Shown here piece by piece: positions 1 through 9,866 of a stretch of 13,755 nt of DNA (position 1 is its first letter; each line of letters begins with the position of its first letter). The notes under the pieces are model-generated. The model ran no database searches and was not told the origin of the DNA. It saw only the letters and a list, made by a program, of their open reading frames with translations. The stretch is from positions 1 to 13,755 of the forward strand of contig CAMLRG010000145.1 of assembly GCA_946482335.1 (NCBI GenBank), written 5' to 3'. The stretch is from an uncultured Duganella sp. (GTDB taxonomy: Bacteria > Pseudomonadota > Gammaproteobacteria > Burkholderiales > Burkholderiaceae). The position numbers and the translations under genes are program-made.

Positions 1-194
1 TCTGCAACGAAGTGCCGATGGTGTTCCGCGACGGCAAACCGTACGCGATCTGCGCCTTCTTCGGCTGCTGGTTCTACATCGCCCTGCAATACACCGCCGT
101 CTCGGATGATGTGGCGCTGTGGTCCAGCGCCGCGTTGATTACCGCCATGCGCCTGCTGGCCTGGCGCTTCGACCTCAAAATCGGCCGGCCCTGA
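1..194 (+). CDS. TRIC/UPF0126 family membrane channel protein, C-terminal end (5' truncated)
   Basis: The gene enters from the left edge; the reading frame begins at base 3 and ends with TGA at 192-194, giving the last 63 residues. The piece starts C-N-E-V-P-M-V-F-R, which matches the conserved stretch before the last helices of the bacterial trimeric intracellular cation channel family (the UPF0126 repeat, as in E. coli YadS/YicG). Two hydrophobic segments follow, roughly YAICAFFGCWFYIAL and a last helix ending in a basic tail (RLLAWRFDLKIGRP). Family members are usually a little over 200 residues, so about two thirds is missing. By homology it is an inner-membrane protein, possibly a cation channel; the physiological ion is not established from this sequence. 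The GTG at 12 is an internal valine, not a start. Only 10 nt separate its stop from the next ATG, so it is probably co-transcribed with the cyclase genes. Confidence 0.8.
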   Translation, partial: CNEVPMVFRDGKPYAICAFFGCWFYIALQYTAVSDDVALWSSAALITAMRLLAWRFDLKIGRP

Positions 195-204
195 TTGACC
201 GGTC

Positions 205-1428
205 ATGCCTGTCTTCGATGTTGCCACTTCCACCACCCTGATCGGGATCCTGTCGCTCCTGATCGCCAGCACTTTCCGCGGCCTGCACGAGCACACGCTG
301 GGCACCTCGGCCGGCGGGCAGTGGGCCTTGTCGGCCTTCTTCGGCGGCTGCGCCGCCCTGCTCACCGCCTTCGGCAGCGGCCTGCCCGCCTTCATGACGA
401 CCGTCGCCGACAATATGCTGACCATCGTCAGCCTGGTCTTCATCCACCGCGGCGCCGCCTTGTTTGTCGGCCAGCGCCCGGCCGACCGCGGCTACCTGGC
501 CTGCATTGCCGCCGCCGCGGCCGGATTCATCGTGCTGTCGTACCTGCTGCCCAGCGTCGAGCGCCGCATCGGCCTGGTGTGCATTTTCCGCGCCGGCTTC
601 TACCTCGCCACGCTGGTCCTGCTGCACCGCCCCGGACTGCCGGCCGGCACGCGCCACCTGCGCATCATCCTCGCCATTGCCGCGACCTGGAACCTGGCGC
701 GGCTGGCGGTCTTGGCGCAAACCGATGGCCAGATCGGCACCTTCCTGGCCGGCGGTCCATCCTTTGCCGTGATGGTGGCCATCGGCGGCATCCTGCAAAT
801 CCTGATCAATGCTTTCCAGTTCCGGCTGGAGAGCGAACGTACGCGCGACGAGTTGCTGCAGCATGCCGGCCGCCTGCAAGCCAAACGCGACGCCTTGCAG
901 GCCACGGTCACCGAGCGCACGGCCGAATTGACCCAGCTGGCGACCACCGACAGCCTGACCGGCCTGGCCAACCGCCGCCACTTCATGGACCAGGGCTGGC
1001 GAGAAATCGAACGGGCCCGCCGCTACCGCCAGCCGCTCGCGCTGATGCTGATCGATATCGACCACTTCAAGGAAATCAACGACCGCCACGGCCATCCGAC
1101 CGGCGATGAGGTGCTGCGCCTGGTGGCGCGGGCCTGCCAGTCCGCCGCCCGCAACGCCGACCTCGCCGGCCGCATTGGCGGCGAAGAGTTTGCCCTGCTG
1201 ATGCCCGAAACCAGCCTGGTCGCGGCCCAGCTGGCCGCCGAACGCATACGCCGCGCCGTGGCTGCCGTGGATGGCGCCGCAGCCGGCATTGCCCGCCCGG
1301 TCACCGCCAGCGTCGGCCTGGCCGTGCTGGAGGAAGACGACGCCACGCTGGAACGCCTGATGGCGCGGGCCGACAGGGCACTCTACCAGGCCAAGCAATT
1401 CGGCCGCAACCGGGTCATGTTCGCATGA
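205..1428 (+). CDS. Membrane-bound GGDEF diguanylate cyclase (first of a tandem pair)
   Basis: This 407-residue protein should make cyclic di-GMP from two GTP at the inner membrane. Residues 1-206 contain about seven hydrophobic helices (near 8-26, 41-57, 65-88, 98-115, 122-140, 152-171 and 185-204) with no recognised sensor family name. Residues 207-247 form a charged, heptad-like linker. The GGDEF domain follows: D-S-L-T-G-L-A-N-R-R at 249-258, a metal-binding D-I-D-H-F segment, and an intact active-site GGEEF at 325-329. R316-N-A-D319, five residues before it, fits the RxxD inhibitory I-site, so product feedback inhibition is expected. There is no EAL domain. No strong Shine-Dalgarno precedes the ATG, and the upstream stop is only 10 nt away, suggesting coupled translation. 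The stop overlaps the next start as ATGA (1425-1428). Cyclase function is confident; the signal sensed is unknown. Confidence 0.93.
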   Translation: MPVFDVATSTTLIGILSLLIASTFRGLHEHTLGTSAGGQWALSAFFGGCAALLTAFGSGLPAFMTTVADNMLTIVSLVFIHRGAALFVGQRPADRGYLACIAAAAAGFIVLSYLLPSVERRIGLVCIFRAGFYLATLVLLHRPGLPAGTRHLRIILAIAATWNLARLAVLAQTDGQIGTFLAGGPSFAVMVAIGGILQILINAFQFRLESERTRDELLQHAGRLQAKRDALQATVTERTAELTQLATTDSLTGLANRRHFMDQGWREIERARRYRQPLALMLIDIDHFKEINDRHGHPTGDEVLRLVARACQSAARNADLAGRIGGEEFALLMPETSLVAAQLAAERIRRAVAAVDGAAAGIARPVTASVGLAVLEEDDATLERLMARADRALYQAKQFGRNRVMFA

Positions 1429-2621
1429 GCGCCCTGCACCTGGGCACGGTCGCCTTCACCCTCGGCATCGCCTGCCTGGCGGTGGGCGGCGCCTTCTACG
1501 GCCTGGGCGCCGTGCGCGGCGTGAAATCGGCCGGCAGCGACTGGAGCGTCGCCGCCATCTGCCAGGGCGCCGCCCTGCTGCTGGTGGGCCTGCGTTCGCC
1601 GCAGCCGGAAACCATCGCCATCTTCGCGGCCGAAGTGCTGTTGGCGGCCAATGCGCTGCTGCTCTTGCGCGGCGCATTGCGCTACAGCGGCAACGACCGC
1701 GCGCCGGGCCCGCTCCCCACCGCCGGCCTGCTGGCGATACTCGCGGCGCCGATCGCCTGGTTCGCGCTGGCGCAGCCGGACGACACGGCGCGCAACCTGC
1801 TGGCCGCCCATCTGCGCGCGCCACTGGTGGGCGCCGCAGCGCTCATCCTTTGGCGTCACGCGCCGCGCCCCGGCCGCACCATCCTGGCCGTCTTGTTCGC
1901 GATTGATGCCCTCTGGCAGGCCGTGCACGCCTTTGCGCCGATGGAAGGTGCGCTGTCGGCGATGGAACTGCTGCTGCGCGGCGCCCTGGCCATCCTCGTC
2001 ATCGCCACCCAGTTCCGTACCGAGAGCGACAACGCACGCGCCGCCCTGCGCCGCTGGGCGGAAGAGCTGGAAGCGGAAAGCCGGCAGCTGGAACACACCG
2101 TCGAAGAGCGCAACCAGGAACTGCGTGAAAAGGCGGCCACCGACTTCCTCACCGGGCTGCCCAACCGGCGCCAGTTCCTGGCGCGCGCCGAACAGGAAAT
2201 CGCCCGCGCCAGGCGCTACGGCCACGCCCTGTCGCTGCTGATGATCGACATCGACCACTTCAAATCGATCAATGACGGTTTCGGCCACCCGGCGGGAGAT
2301 CGCGCCATCATCGCCGTCGGCCGCCACTGCGCCGACGCATGCCGCTCCAGCGACCTGGCAGGCCGGCTGGGAGGCGAAGAATTCGCCATGCTGCTGCCGG
2401 AAGCGGGCAACGCCGAAGCCCAGGCGGTGGCGGAACGCCTGCGTCTTGGCGTGCGTGCGTTGCAAGTGGAAGAGGAAGGCCGGCCGATTCCGGTCAGGGT
2501 GAGTATCGGCGTCGCCAGCCTGGTGCAGGAAGATGCCGGGCCGGACACGCTGCTGGCGCGCGCCGACCGGGCCTTGTACGCGGCCAAGAACGCCGGCCGC
2601 GATTGCGTTCGCTGCGCCTGA
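1425..2621 (+). CDS. Membrane-bound GGDEF diguanylate cyclase (second of a tandem pair)
   Basis: This 398-residue paralogue has the same architecture as the gene it overlaps. There are seven hydrophobic helices in residues 1-197 (near 8-27, 41-56, 66-84, 99-116, 128-143, 152-170 and 180-196). A strongly charged coiled-coil linker lies at 199-238 (E-E-L-E-A-E-S-R-Q-L-E-H). The GGDEF domain opens with D-F-L-T-G-L-P-N-R-R at 240-249. GGEEF at 316-320 is intact, and R307-S-S-D310 matches the inhibitory I-site. Catalytic domains of the two proteins are clearly alike, while the membrane halves have diverged, which suggests an old tandem duplication with separate sensing roles. The ATG lies inside the stop of the first cyclase (ATGA), so translation is probably coupled. 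The TGA at 2619-2621 leaves one base before the stop of glnB on the opposite strand. The input signal cannot be read from sequence. Confidence 0.93.
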   Translation: MSALHLGTVAFTLGIACLAVGGAFYGLGAVRGVKSAGSDWSVAAICQGAALLLVGLRSPQPETIAIFAAEVLLAANALLLLRGALRYSGNDRAPGPLPTAGLLAILAAPIAWFALAQPDDTARNLLAAHLRAPLVGAAALILWRHAPRPGRTILAVLFAIDALWQAVHAFAPMEGALSAMELLLRGALAILVIATQFRTESDNARAALRRWAEELEAESRQLEHTVEERNQELREKAATDFLTGLPNRRQFLARAEQEIARARRYGHALSLLMIDIDHFKSINDGFGHPAGDRAIIAVGRHCADACRSSDLAGRLGGEEFAMLLPEAGNAEAQAVAERLRLGVRALQVEEEGRPIPVRVSIGVASLVQEDAGPDTLLARADRALYAAKNAGRDCVRCA

Positions 2622-2622
2622 A

Positions 2623-5035
<2,413 letters not shown>

Positions 5036-5065
5036 AGCTCAGCGAGACCAATGGTGATGGCGAAG

Positions 5066-5095
5066 ATTTTAACATTGCCCCCATTTCCATGTCCG
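5066..5095 (-). promoter_or_regulatory. Candidate sigma-70 promoter of nadE-glnB
   Basis: On the minus strand, TAAAAT (complement of 5066-5071) is a good -10 box. It lies 18 bp from CGGACA (complement of 5090-5095), which matches four of six -35 positions. Transcription would start near 5059, leaving a leader of about 24 nt before the nadE ATG at 5035. This is motif-based only. Confidence 0.45.
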
Positions 5096-5164
5096 GCCAG
5101 GCCCGACGGCCGGCCCTCGGCCACCGGGACGCTCGGCCGCCGGGCGCGCTCGGCCGCAATTCGC

Positions 5165-5170
5165 TAGAAT
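5165..5170 (+). promoter_or_regulatory. Candidate -10 box of the acyltransferase gene (possible leaderless start)
   Basis: TAGAAT lies so that a typical transcription start, 6-7 nt downstream, would fall on the ATG at 5177. No convincing -35 is seen in the very GC-rich sequence upstream (5101-5160), and there is no clear Shine-Dalgarno. This suggests, but does not prove, a leaderless mRNA. Confidence 0.3.
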
Positions 5171-5176
5171 GGCCGG

Positions 5177-6307
5177 ATGGAATACCGTACCAGCGTCCTT
5201 GCCACCCTCGCCGACGTCGCGCCTGCCGATTGGGACCGGCTGGCGGCCGGCAACCCCTTCCTGTCGCACGCTTTCCTGCACGCCCTGCACGAATCGGGCA
5301 GCGCGAGCGCGGAAACGGGGTGGCAGCCGCAGTTCCTGGCGCTGTGGGACAAGGACGGGCTGGCAGCCGCCATGCCGCTCTACGTCAAGTCGCATTCCTA
5401 CGGCGAATACGTGTTCGACTGGGCCTGGGCCGATGCCTACCACCGCAACGGTATCGAGTACTACCCCAAACTGTTGTCCGCCATCCCGTTCACGCCGGTG
5501 ACCGGCCCGCGCCTGCTGGCGCGCGACGGTGCGGCACGCGCAGCGCTGCTGCGGTATCTGGGCGAGCAGCAGCGGGTGGCAGGCATGTCGTCCACCCACG
5601 TCCTCTACCCGCCCCAGGAGGAAGCCGCACAGCTGGAGGCCGCCGGCTTCATGCTGCGCACCGGTGTGCAATTCCATTGGCTGAACCAGGGCTACCGGGA
5701 TTTCGAGCAATTCCTGCAGACGCTGGAACACAGGAAGCGCAAGAACATCCGCGCCGAACGCCGCAAGGTGCGCGAAGCCGGCATCACCATGCGCCGGCTG
5801 CGCGGTCACGAAGCCGGCGAAAAGGATTGGCGCTTCTTCCACCGCTGCTACAGCAACACCTACGCCGAGCACCGCTCATCGCCCTACCTGAACCTCGATT
5901 TCTGGCTGCGCCTTGCACGCACCATGCCGCAGCATCTGCTCCTGGTGCTGGCCGAACGCGATGGCCAGCCGGTCGCCGCCTCGCTGGTCGTACACACGCC
6001 GGACACGCTGTATGGCCGCTACTGGGGCGCCATGGAGCACATCCCCTGCCTGCACTTCGAAACCGCCTATTACCAGCCGCTCGAATTCTGCATTGCCAAC
6101 GGCATCCGCACGTTCGAAGGCGGCGCCCAGGGCGAACACAAGATGGCGCGCGGCTTCCTGCCGCAAAAGACTTATTCCGCCCACTGGCTGGCGCACCCGG
6201 CCTTCAGCGACGCGGTCGAACGCTTCCTGGCGCGGGAAGCGGGCGGCATCGACGCCTATCTCGACGAATTGAACGAACACACGCCCTTCCGCCGCCCTGC
6301 CACGTAA
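5177..6307 (+). CDS. FemAB/GNAT-like N-acyltransferase (DUF482, COG3146 type)
   Basis: A 376-residue protein that resembles the DUF482/FemAB-like group of predicted N-acyltransferases, often labelled GNAT family or peptidoglycan biosynthesis protein. Typical traits are the N-terminal NPFLSHAFLHALHESG block (26-41), the basic helix E-H-R-K-R-K-N-I-R-A-E-R-R-K (184-197), and the hallmark F-E-G-G-A-Q-G-E-H-K-M-A-R-G-F at 313-327. There is no signal peptide or membrane segment, so it is probably cytoplasmic. The substrate and acyl donor are not known for this group, and I do not assign one. It stands alone on its strand between divergent nadE and a convergent oxidoreductase. The ATG at 5177 is chosen because the conserved N-terminus begins there. 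An ATG at 5169 is in another frame. No good ribosome-binding site precedes it. Confidence 0.85.
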   Translation: MEYRTSVLATLADVAPADWDRLAAGNPFLSHAFLHALHESGSASAETGWQPQFLALWDKDGLAAAMPLYVKSHSYGEYVFDWAWADAYHRNGIEYYPKLLSAIPFTPVTGPRLLARDGAARAALLRYLGEQQRVAGMSSTHVLYPPQEEAAQLEAAGFMLRTGVQFHWLNQGYRDFEQFLQTLEHRKRKNIRAERRKVREAGITMRRLRGHEAGEKDWRFFHRCYSNTYAEHRSSPYLNLDFWLRLARTMPQHLLLVLAERDGQPVAASLVVHTPDTLYGRYWGAMEHIPCLHFETAYYQPLEFCIANGIRTFEGGAQGEHKMARGFLPQKTYSAHWLAHPAFSDAVERFLAREAGGIDAYLDELNEHTPFRRPAT

Positions 6308-6326
6308 GCGCGCCGCGCAGCGCGCT
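6307..6326. terminator. Short hairpin between convergent genes, possible weak terminator
   Basis: Perfect 7-bp arms AGCGCGC (6307-6313) and GCGCGCT (6320-6326) with a 6-nt loop fall in the 38-bp gap between two convergent stop codons. Neither strand has a T-tract after it, so intrinsic termination is doubtful. In such GC-rich DNA a 7-bp hairpin could be chance. Confidence 0.25.
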
Positions 6327-6345
6327 CGGTGCCGCTCAGTTTGCA

Positions 6346-7923
6346 CTAATGCGGCGACGGCCTTCTGCTGCCATGCTCTCCCGGCCGCGGCTGCACACCT
6401 GCCTCGTCGTCGTCCAGTTCGACGGGAGCCAGCGCCGTGTTGGCCGGGCCATGCAGCACGGCGCCGTCGGCGGCAAAGCGCGAACCGTGGCAAGGGCAAT
6501 CCCAGGACTGTTCGGCCGGATTCCAGCTCACCGCGCAACCCAAATGGGTGCACACCGCCGACATCGCGTGCAGGCCGCCATCGTCGTCGCGGTAGACCGC
6601 CACCTTTTTCGCGCCCCGGTTCAGGATCGCGCCCTGACCCGGCGCGATCTCGACCGCCGAGTCGACTTCGCCGCCGCGCAGCCAGTCGCCGTATTGCGCC
6701 AGCGTGTTGGCCTGCTCCTGCAGGAATTCCTTCATGCCGTGGAAGGGCTTGCGCGCCGGGTCGTATAAGTCCGCCCACGGATTCTCGCGGCCCATGATCA
6801 GGTCGCGCACGATCATCGCCCCCAGCGTGCAATGCGTCATGCCGTTGCCGGAGTCGCCGCTGATGACGTAGACCTGGCTGTCATCCATCGGATTACGGCC
6901 GAGGAATGGCAAGCCGTCCACCGGCTCCATGATTTCGCCGGACCAGCGCAGCGTCACCGCGCCTGCCATCGGGAAGCGCTCGCGCACCCAGGCTTCCAGC
7001 TGGTCGTGCCGATGGCGCGGATCGTGGTCCTGCCCCACCTTGTGGTCGCAGCCGCCCACGATCAGTATTTCGTGGCCCGGGCTGGCGCCGCTCCGCTCCA
7101 GCCGGATGTAGTAATAAGGGTCGCCGGTATCCCACAGCAGCATGCGCGGCACCGACCCGCGCGGCACTTCCACCCCGATCACATAAGTGCGGTAGCCATT
7201 TTGTTTGGTATGCAGCACGACGCGGTTGTTGAAGGGGGTGTTGGTCGCCACCACCACCGCCCGCGCCACCACGCGTCCGTGCGCCGTGTCCACGTGCAGG
7301 CGGTCGCCTACCCGGTCGATATTGGTCGCGCGGCTGTTGCAGCAAATGTGTCCCTGGCGGCGCTGGATGCAGCCGGCCAGCCCGCCGAGATACTTCAGCG
7401 GATGGAATTGCGCCAATTGCATGAAGCGCACGCACGCGCCGGCCGCATAGCTCAGGCCCGGCACCTCGGGCAGCAGCTCTACCTGCAGGCCGGCCCGGGT
7501 GGCGGCCTCGAATTCGCGCCGGATTTCCTCCTGGTCGCCGGTCGCCGAATACAGGTAACCGTCGAGCCGTTCGAACTCGCAAGCAATGCCTTCGCTGCCG
7601 ACAATGGATGCCACCTGCTCGATGGCCGCCATCTGGCCGGCGGCGGCCAGCCGCGCATTGACCGCGCCGAAAGTCTGCTCCAGGCAGTGGTACCACTCAT
7701 CCGGCGGCGCAAGATGGGCCGTGGTACGGCTGGTTTCGCCGCTGCCCAGTTCACGCGCTTCCAGCAGCACCACGCGCTGGCCTTCCAGCGCCAGCAGGTA
7801 GGCGGTGGACAAGCCGGCGATGCCGCCGCCGATGACGCAGGCATCGGCCTGCAGTTCGCCGCTCAGCTCAGGCATCGCGGCGAGGGGCGCCGTCTGCGCC
7901 CAGATCGACAAGGATCCTTCCAT
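6346..7923 (-). CDS. FAD-dependent oxidoreductase with C-terminal Rieske [2Fe-2S] domain
   Basis: A 525-residue fusion enzyme. Residues 27-56 form an FAD-binding Rossmann fold with V-I-G-G-G-I-A-G (30-37) and a terminal acidic residue (VVLLEA). The DAO-type body runs to about residue 375 and includes D-G-L-P-F-L-G-R and the flavin-closing G-D-S-G-N-G-M-T-H. Residues from about 420 form a Rieske domain. Its cluster ligands are C458, H460, C476 and H479, in C-T-H-L-G-C and C-P-C-H-G-S, and the disulfide pair C463/C478 is also present. The layout resembles Bacillus YhfW-type proteins, whose substrate is unknown. Electron flow between flavin and cluster is inferred from the fusion. There is no signal peptide or Tat motif, so it is probably cytoplasmic. 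The ATG at 7923 is preferred over an upstream TTG at 7953 because GGAGG lies 7 nt before it. It follows ppa on the same strand but behind a strong terminator. Confidence 0.9.
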   Translation of the reverse strand: MEGSLSIWAQTAPLAAMPELSGELQADACVIGGGIAGLSTAYLLALEGQRVVLLEARELGSGETSRTTAHLAPPDEWYHCLEQTFGAVNARLAAAGQMAAIEQVASIVGSEGIACEFERLDGYLYSATGDQEEIRREFEAATRAGLQVELLPEVPGLSYAAGACVRFMQLAQFHPLKYLGGLAGCIQRRQGHICCNSRATNIDRVGDRLHVDTAHGRVVARAVVVATNTPFNNRVVLHTKQNGYRTYVIGVEVPRGSVPRMLLWDTGDPYYYIRLERSGASPGHEILIVGGCDHKVGQDHDPRHRHDQLEAWVRERFPMAGAVTLRWSGEIMEPVDGLPFLGRNPMDDSQVYVISGDSGNGMTHCTLGAMIVRDLIMGRENPWADLYDPARKPFHGMKEFLQEQANTLAQYGDWLRGGEVDSAVEIAPGQGAILNRGAKKVAVYRDDDGGLHAMSAVCTHLGCAVSWNPAEQSWDCPCHGSRFAADGAVLHGPANTALAPVELDDDEAGVQPRPGEHGSRRPSPH

Positions 7924-7930
7924 GTTGCGT

Positions 7931-7935
7931 CCTCC
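7931..7935 (-). promoter_or_regulatory. Shine-Dalgarno fixing the oxidoreductase start
   Basis: GGAGG on the minus strand (CCTCC on the plus), 7 nt before the ATG at 7923. It decides between this ATG and an in-frame TTG 10 codons upstream. A TATAGT-like -10 lies about 35 nt further up, but no well-spaced -35 was found. Confidence 0.75.
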
Positions 7936-7987
7936 CTGCAGGGTTGCACGCAACGACTATATACCGCTCCGTTGCCAGGCGGCGCGC

Positions 7988-8020
7988 AAAAAAAAAACGC
8001 GCAGCCGGCCGGCTGCGCGC
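7988..8020 (-). terminator. Intrinsic terminator of ppa
   Basis: Read on the minus strand, a perfect 22-nt palindrome (7998-8019: 9-bp GC-rich arms, GGCC centre) is followed at once by ten T residues (7988-7997). It begins 23 nt after the ppa stop codon. This is a classic Rho-independent terminator and should separate ppa from the downstream oxidoreductase gene. It works in one direction only, since the plus strand has no T-tract on the other side. Confidence 0.92.
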
Positions 8021-8042
8021 TCTGTCGGGGCGGGGCGTGCGC

Positions 8043-8585
8043 TTAAACGCCGGCTTCCAGCTTCTTGGCTTGCTCGACGCCGTGCAGGATTTCCTTCTTG
8101 GCTTCTTCCGGGCCGAACCAGCCGTCGACCTTGACCCACTTGCCGGGCTCCAGGTCCTTGTAGTGCTCGAAGAAGTGCTGGATCTGCTGCAGGCGCAGGT
8201 CTTGCAGGTCTTCCGGCTTTTGCCAGTGCTTGTAGATCGGCAGCACTTTGTCGACCGGTACCGCCAGCACTTTCGCGTCCTGGCCGGATTCGTCGGTCAT
8301 CTTCAGCACGCCGATGGCGCGACAACGCACCACCACGCCCGGGATCAGCGGGAACGGGGTGATCACCAGCACGTCGACCGGGTCGCCGTCATCGGACAGG
8401 GTGTTCGGGATGTAGCCGTAGTTGCACGGGTAGTGCATGGCGGTGCCCATGAAACGGTCCACGAAGATGGCGCCGGATTCCTTGTCCACTTCGTACTTGA
8501 TCGGATCCGCGTTCATCGGGATTTCGATGATCACGTTGAAATCGTTCGGCAAGTCCTTGCCGGCCGGTACTTTGTTCAGGCTCAT
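8043..8585 (-). CDS. ppa: Inorganic pyrophosphatase (family I)
   Basis: A complete 180-residue soluble pyrophosphatase that hydrolyses PPi to two phosphates, pulling forward reactions such as NAD+ synthesis, nucleic acid synthesis and aminoacylation. The family signature D66-G-D-P-V-D71-V is intact, and D103 completes the metal-binding set equivalent to E. coli D65, D70 and D102. Other conserved parts are F-V-D-R-F-M, Y-P-C-N-Y-G-Y (52-58) and the late K-W-V-K-V-D-G-W block. The length matches bacterial hexameric enzymes. GAGGA (complement of 8591-8595) lies 5 nt before the ATG. It has its own strong -10 promoter and its own intrinsic terminator, so it appears to be a single-gene unit placed between the haem operon and the oxidoreductase. 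Confidence 0.97.
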   Translation of the reverse strand: MSLNKVPAGKDLPNDFNVIIEIPMNADPIKYEVDKESGAIFVDRFMGTAMHYPCNYGYIPNTLSDDGDPVDVLVITPFPLIPGVVVRCRAIGVLKMTDESGQDAKVLAVPVDKVLPIYKHWQKPEDLQDLRLQQIQHFFEHYKDLEPGKWVKVDGWFGPEEAKKEILHGVEQAKKLEAGV

Positions 8586-8629
8586 GTTTTTCCTCGGATT
8601 ATTGCGATTTGAAACTGTTTAACCTGGCA

Positions 8630-8658
8630 ATTATAGCGGGTTGCGCGCCGTTTGTGCG
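8630..8658 (-). promoter_or_regulatory. Sigma-70 promoter of ppa
   Basis: On the minus strand a perfect TATAAT -10 (complement of 8630-8635) lies 17 bp from CGCACA (complement of 8653-8658), which keeps the ACA half of the -35 consensus. Predicted start is near 8623, giving a leader of about 38 nt that ends in GAGGA and the ppa ATG at 8585. This is the best promoter match in the window. Confidence 0.65.
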
Positions 8659-8662
8659 GCGC
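8645..8662. terminator. Hairpin after hemY, possible operon end
   Basis: Six-base perfect arms GCGCCG (8645-8650) and CGGCGC (8657-8662) with a 6-nt loop lie just after the hemY stop. There is no T-tract on the minus-strand side, so it is not a classic intrinsic terminator. It overlaps the -35 and spacer of the ppa promoter. Confidence 0.3.
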
Positions 8663-8669
8663 AGCACCC

Positions 8670-9866
8670 TCACAGGATGGTTGCCAAGGCGCACTGGCGA
8701 TAATGGTTCGCCGCATCTTCGGGCTGGGACAGGGCTTCGTGCAGCTGCGCCAGCTTGAGGTGGGATTCGCGCACCATGCGCGGTTCGGACGCGTCGGACA
8801 GGGCTTGCTCCAGATAGCGCTGGGCTTTGCCCCACAGCTTCTGCTTCAGGCACAGGGAGCCCAGGGTCAAGGCCAGCTCGGCGTCGCTCGGCCGCTCGCC
8901 CAGCCAGCCTTCGCAATGCTCGATCTGCATCAGCAGCGCCGACGATCCGGCCGGGGCGGCGGCATCGCGGTAGGCGCGCACCACGCGCTCGTCCCAGTTG
9001 GCGGCCAGGGCTTCCTCGCACACCACGCGCGCTTCGTCGTGCAGGCCGCGCGCATTCAGGGCGGTGGCGGCGCGGCAGGCCACGAAGGGCTTGATGCGGT
9101 CGGCGGTCGGGATGGTGGACCAGACCCGCTGCAGCGATTCCGCATCGTGCGTGTTGTCCGACAGCAGGTCGTCGTAGGCCAGTTCGCGCAGGCGCGCCGA
9201 CAGGGCCGGATGCAGGGCCTTGTGCTTGTCCAGCAGGCGCACCAGGCGCAGCACTTCCGGCCAGTTCTTGGCTTGCTGCTCGGCCTTCAGCGACCATTGC
9301 AGGGCGTGGATGTGGCGCGTGCCGCTGGCATTCAGTTCGCGCACCGCTTCCAGCGCGGCTTCCGGCTGGTGGTCGTCGACCAGCAGTTCGGTCATGGTCA
9401 TCAGGCGTGCGGTCTTCATGCCGTTGTCGCTGGCGATGCGCGCCAGCCACTGGTCGCGGCGGGCTTGCTGGCGCATGCGGTGGGCGGCGCGGGCCCCGAT
9501 CAGGGCGGCGACACCGGCGTTTTCCGGCAGTTCGGCCGCGCGCAGCGCCGCCTTTTCCGCGTGGCCGAAGCGGCCCTCGAACAGGGCTTTCAGCGCGTCG
9601 CGCAAGCCTTTGTTGCCATCGCGTTCGCGCTTGTGCTGGCGGTAGGCCGCCACCTTGCGCGGCATGTTCACGGTGGCGTTGAAGGCGCGCACCAGGAAGT
9701 ACACCAGCATGAATGCCGCAACCAGCAGCACCAGGAAGAAGTTGAGCGACAGGTCGACCCGGTAAGGCGGGTAGAACAGCACCACATTGCCGGGGTTGAA
9801 GCGCGCCGTCACGGCGATACCGATGGCCGCGGCCATCATTACAACGAGCCAGATAAAGAGACGCAT
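8670..9866 (-). CDS. hemY: HemY, inner-membrane TPR protein of haem biosynthesis
   Basis: A 398-residue protein of the proteobacterial HemY family, the usual length. Two membrane helices lie at about 3-20 and 41-60, with the family's N-P-G-N-V-V-L-F-Y-P-P-Y-R segment between them. A basic cytoplasmic stretch follows (P-R-K-V-A-A-Y-R-Q-H-K-R-E-R, 69-82), then a long alpha-helical, TPR-like region rich in alanine, leucine and tryptophan to the C-terminus (for example A-L-T-L-G-S-L-C-L-K-Q-K-L-W-G-K-A). It has no FAD motif, so it is not the protoporphyrinogen oxidase that shares the name in Bacillus. Its exact role in haem synthesis is not settled; it is thought to help organise late steps at the membrane. 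Its ATG overlaps the hemX stop by one base (TAATG), so the two are translationally coupled. It is the last gene of hemC-D-X-Y. Confidence 0.93.
   Translation of the reverse strand: MRLFIWLVVMMAAAIGIAVTARFNPGNVVLFYPPYRVDLSLNFFLVLLVAAFMLVYFLVRAFNATVNMPRKVAAYRQHKRERDGNKGLRDALKALFEGRFGHAEKAALRAAELPENAGVAALIGARAAHRMRQQARRDQWLARIASDNGMKTARLMTMTELLVDDHQPEAALEAVRELNASGTRHIHALQWSLKAEQQAKNWPEVLRLVRLLDKHKALHPALSARLRELAYDDLLSDNTHDAESLQRVWSTIPTADRIKPFVACRAATALNARGLHDEARVVCEEALAANWDERVVRAYRDAAAPAGSSALLMQIEHCEGWLGERPSDAELALTLGSLCLKQKLWGKAQRYLEQALSDASEPRMVRESHLKLAQLHEALSQPEDAANHYRQCALATIL

Noticed and set aside
5089..6768. A 559-codon plus-strand frame overlapping the acyltransferase and the end of the oxidoreductase
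   Set aside because: Arg/Pro/Ala-rich translation typical of an out-of-frame GC-rich read; both overlapped genes have clear family motifs.
6832..8046. A 404-codon plus-strand frame antisense to the oxidoreductase
   Set aside because: It is a shadow of a gene with a perfect Rieske domain, a Rossmann motif and a strong Shine-Dalgarno.
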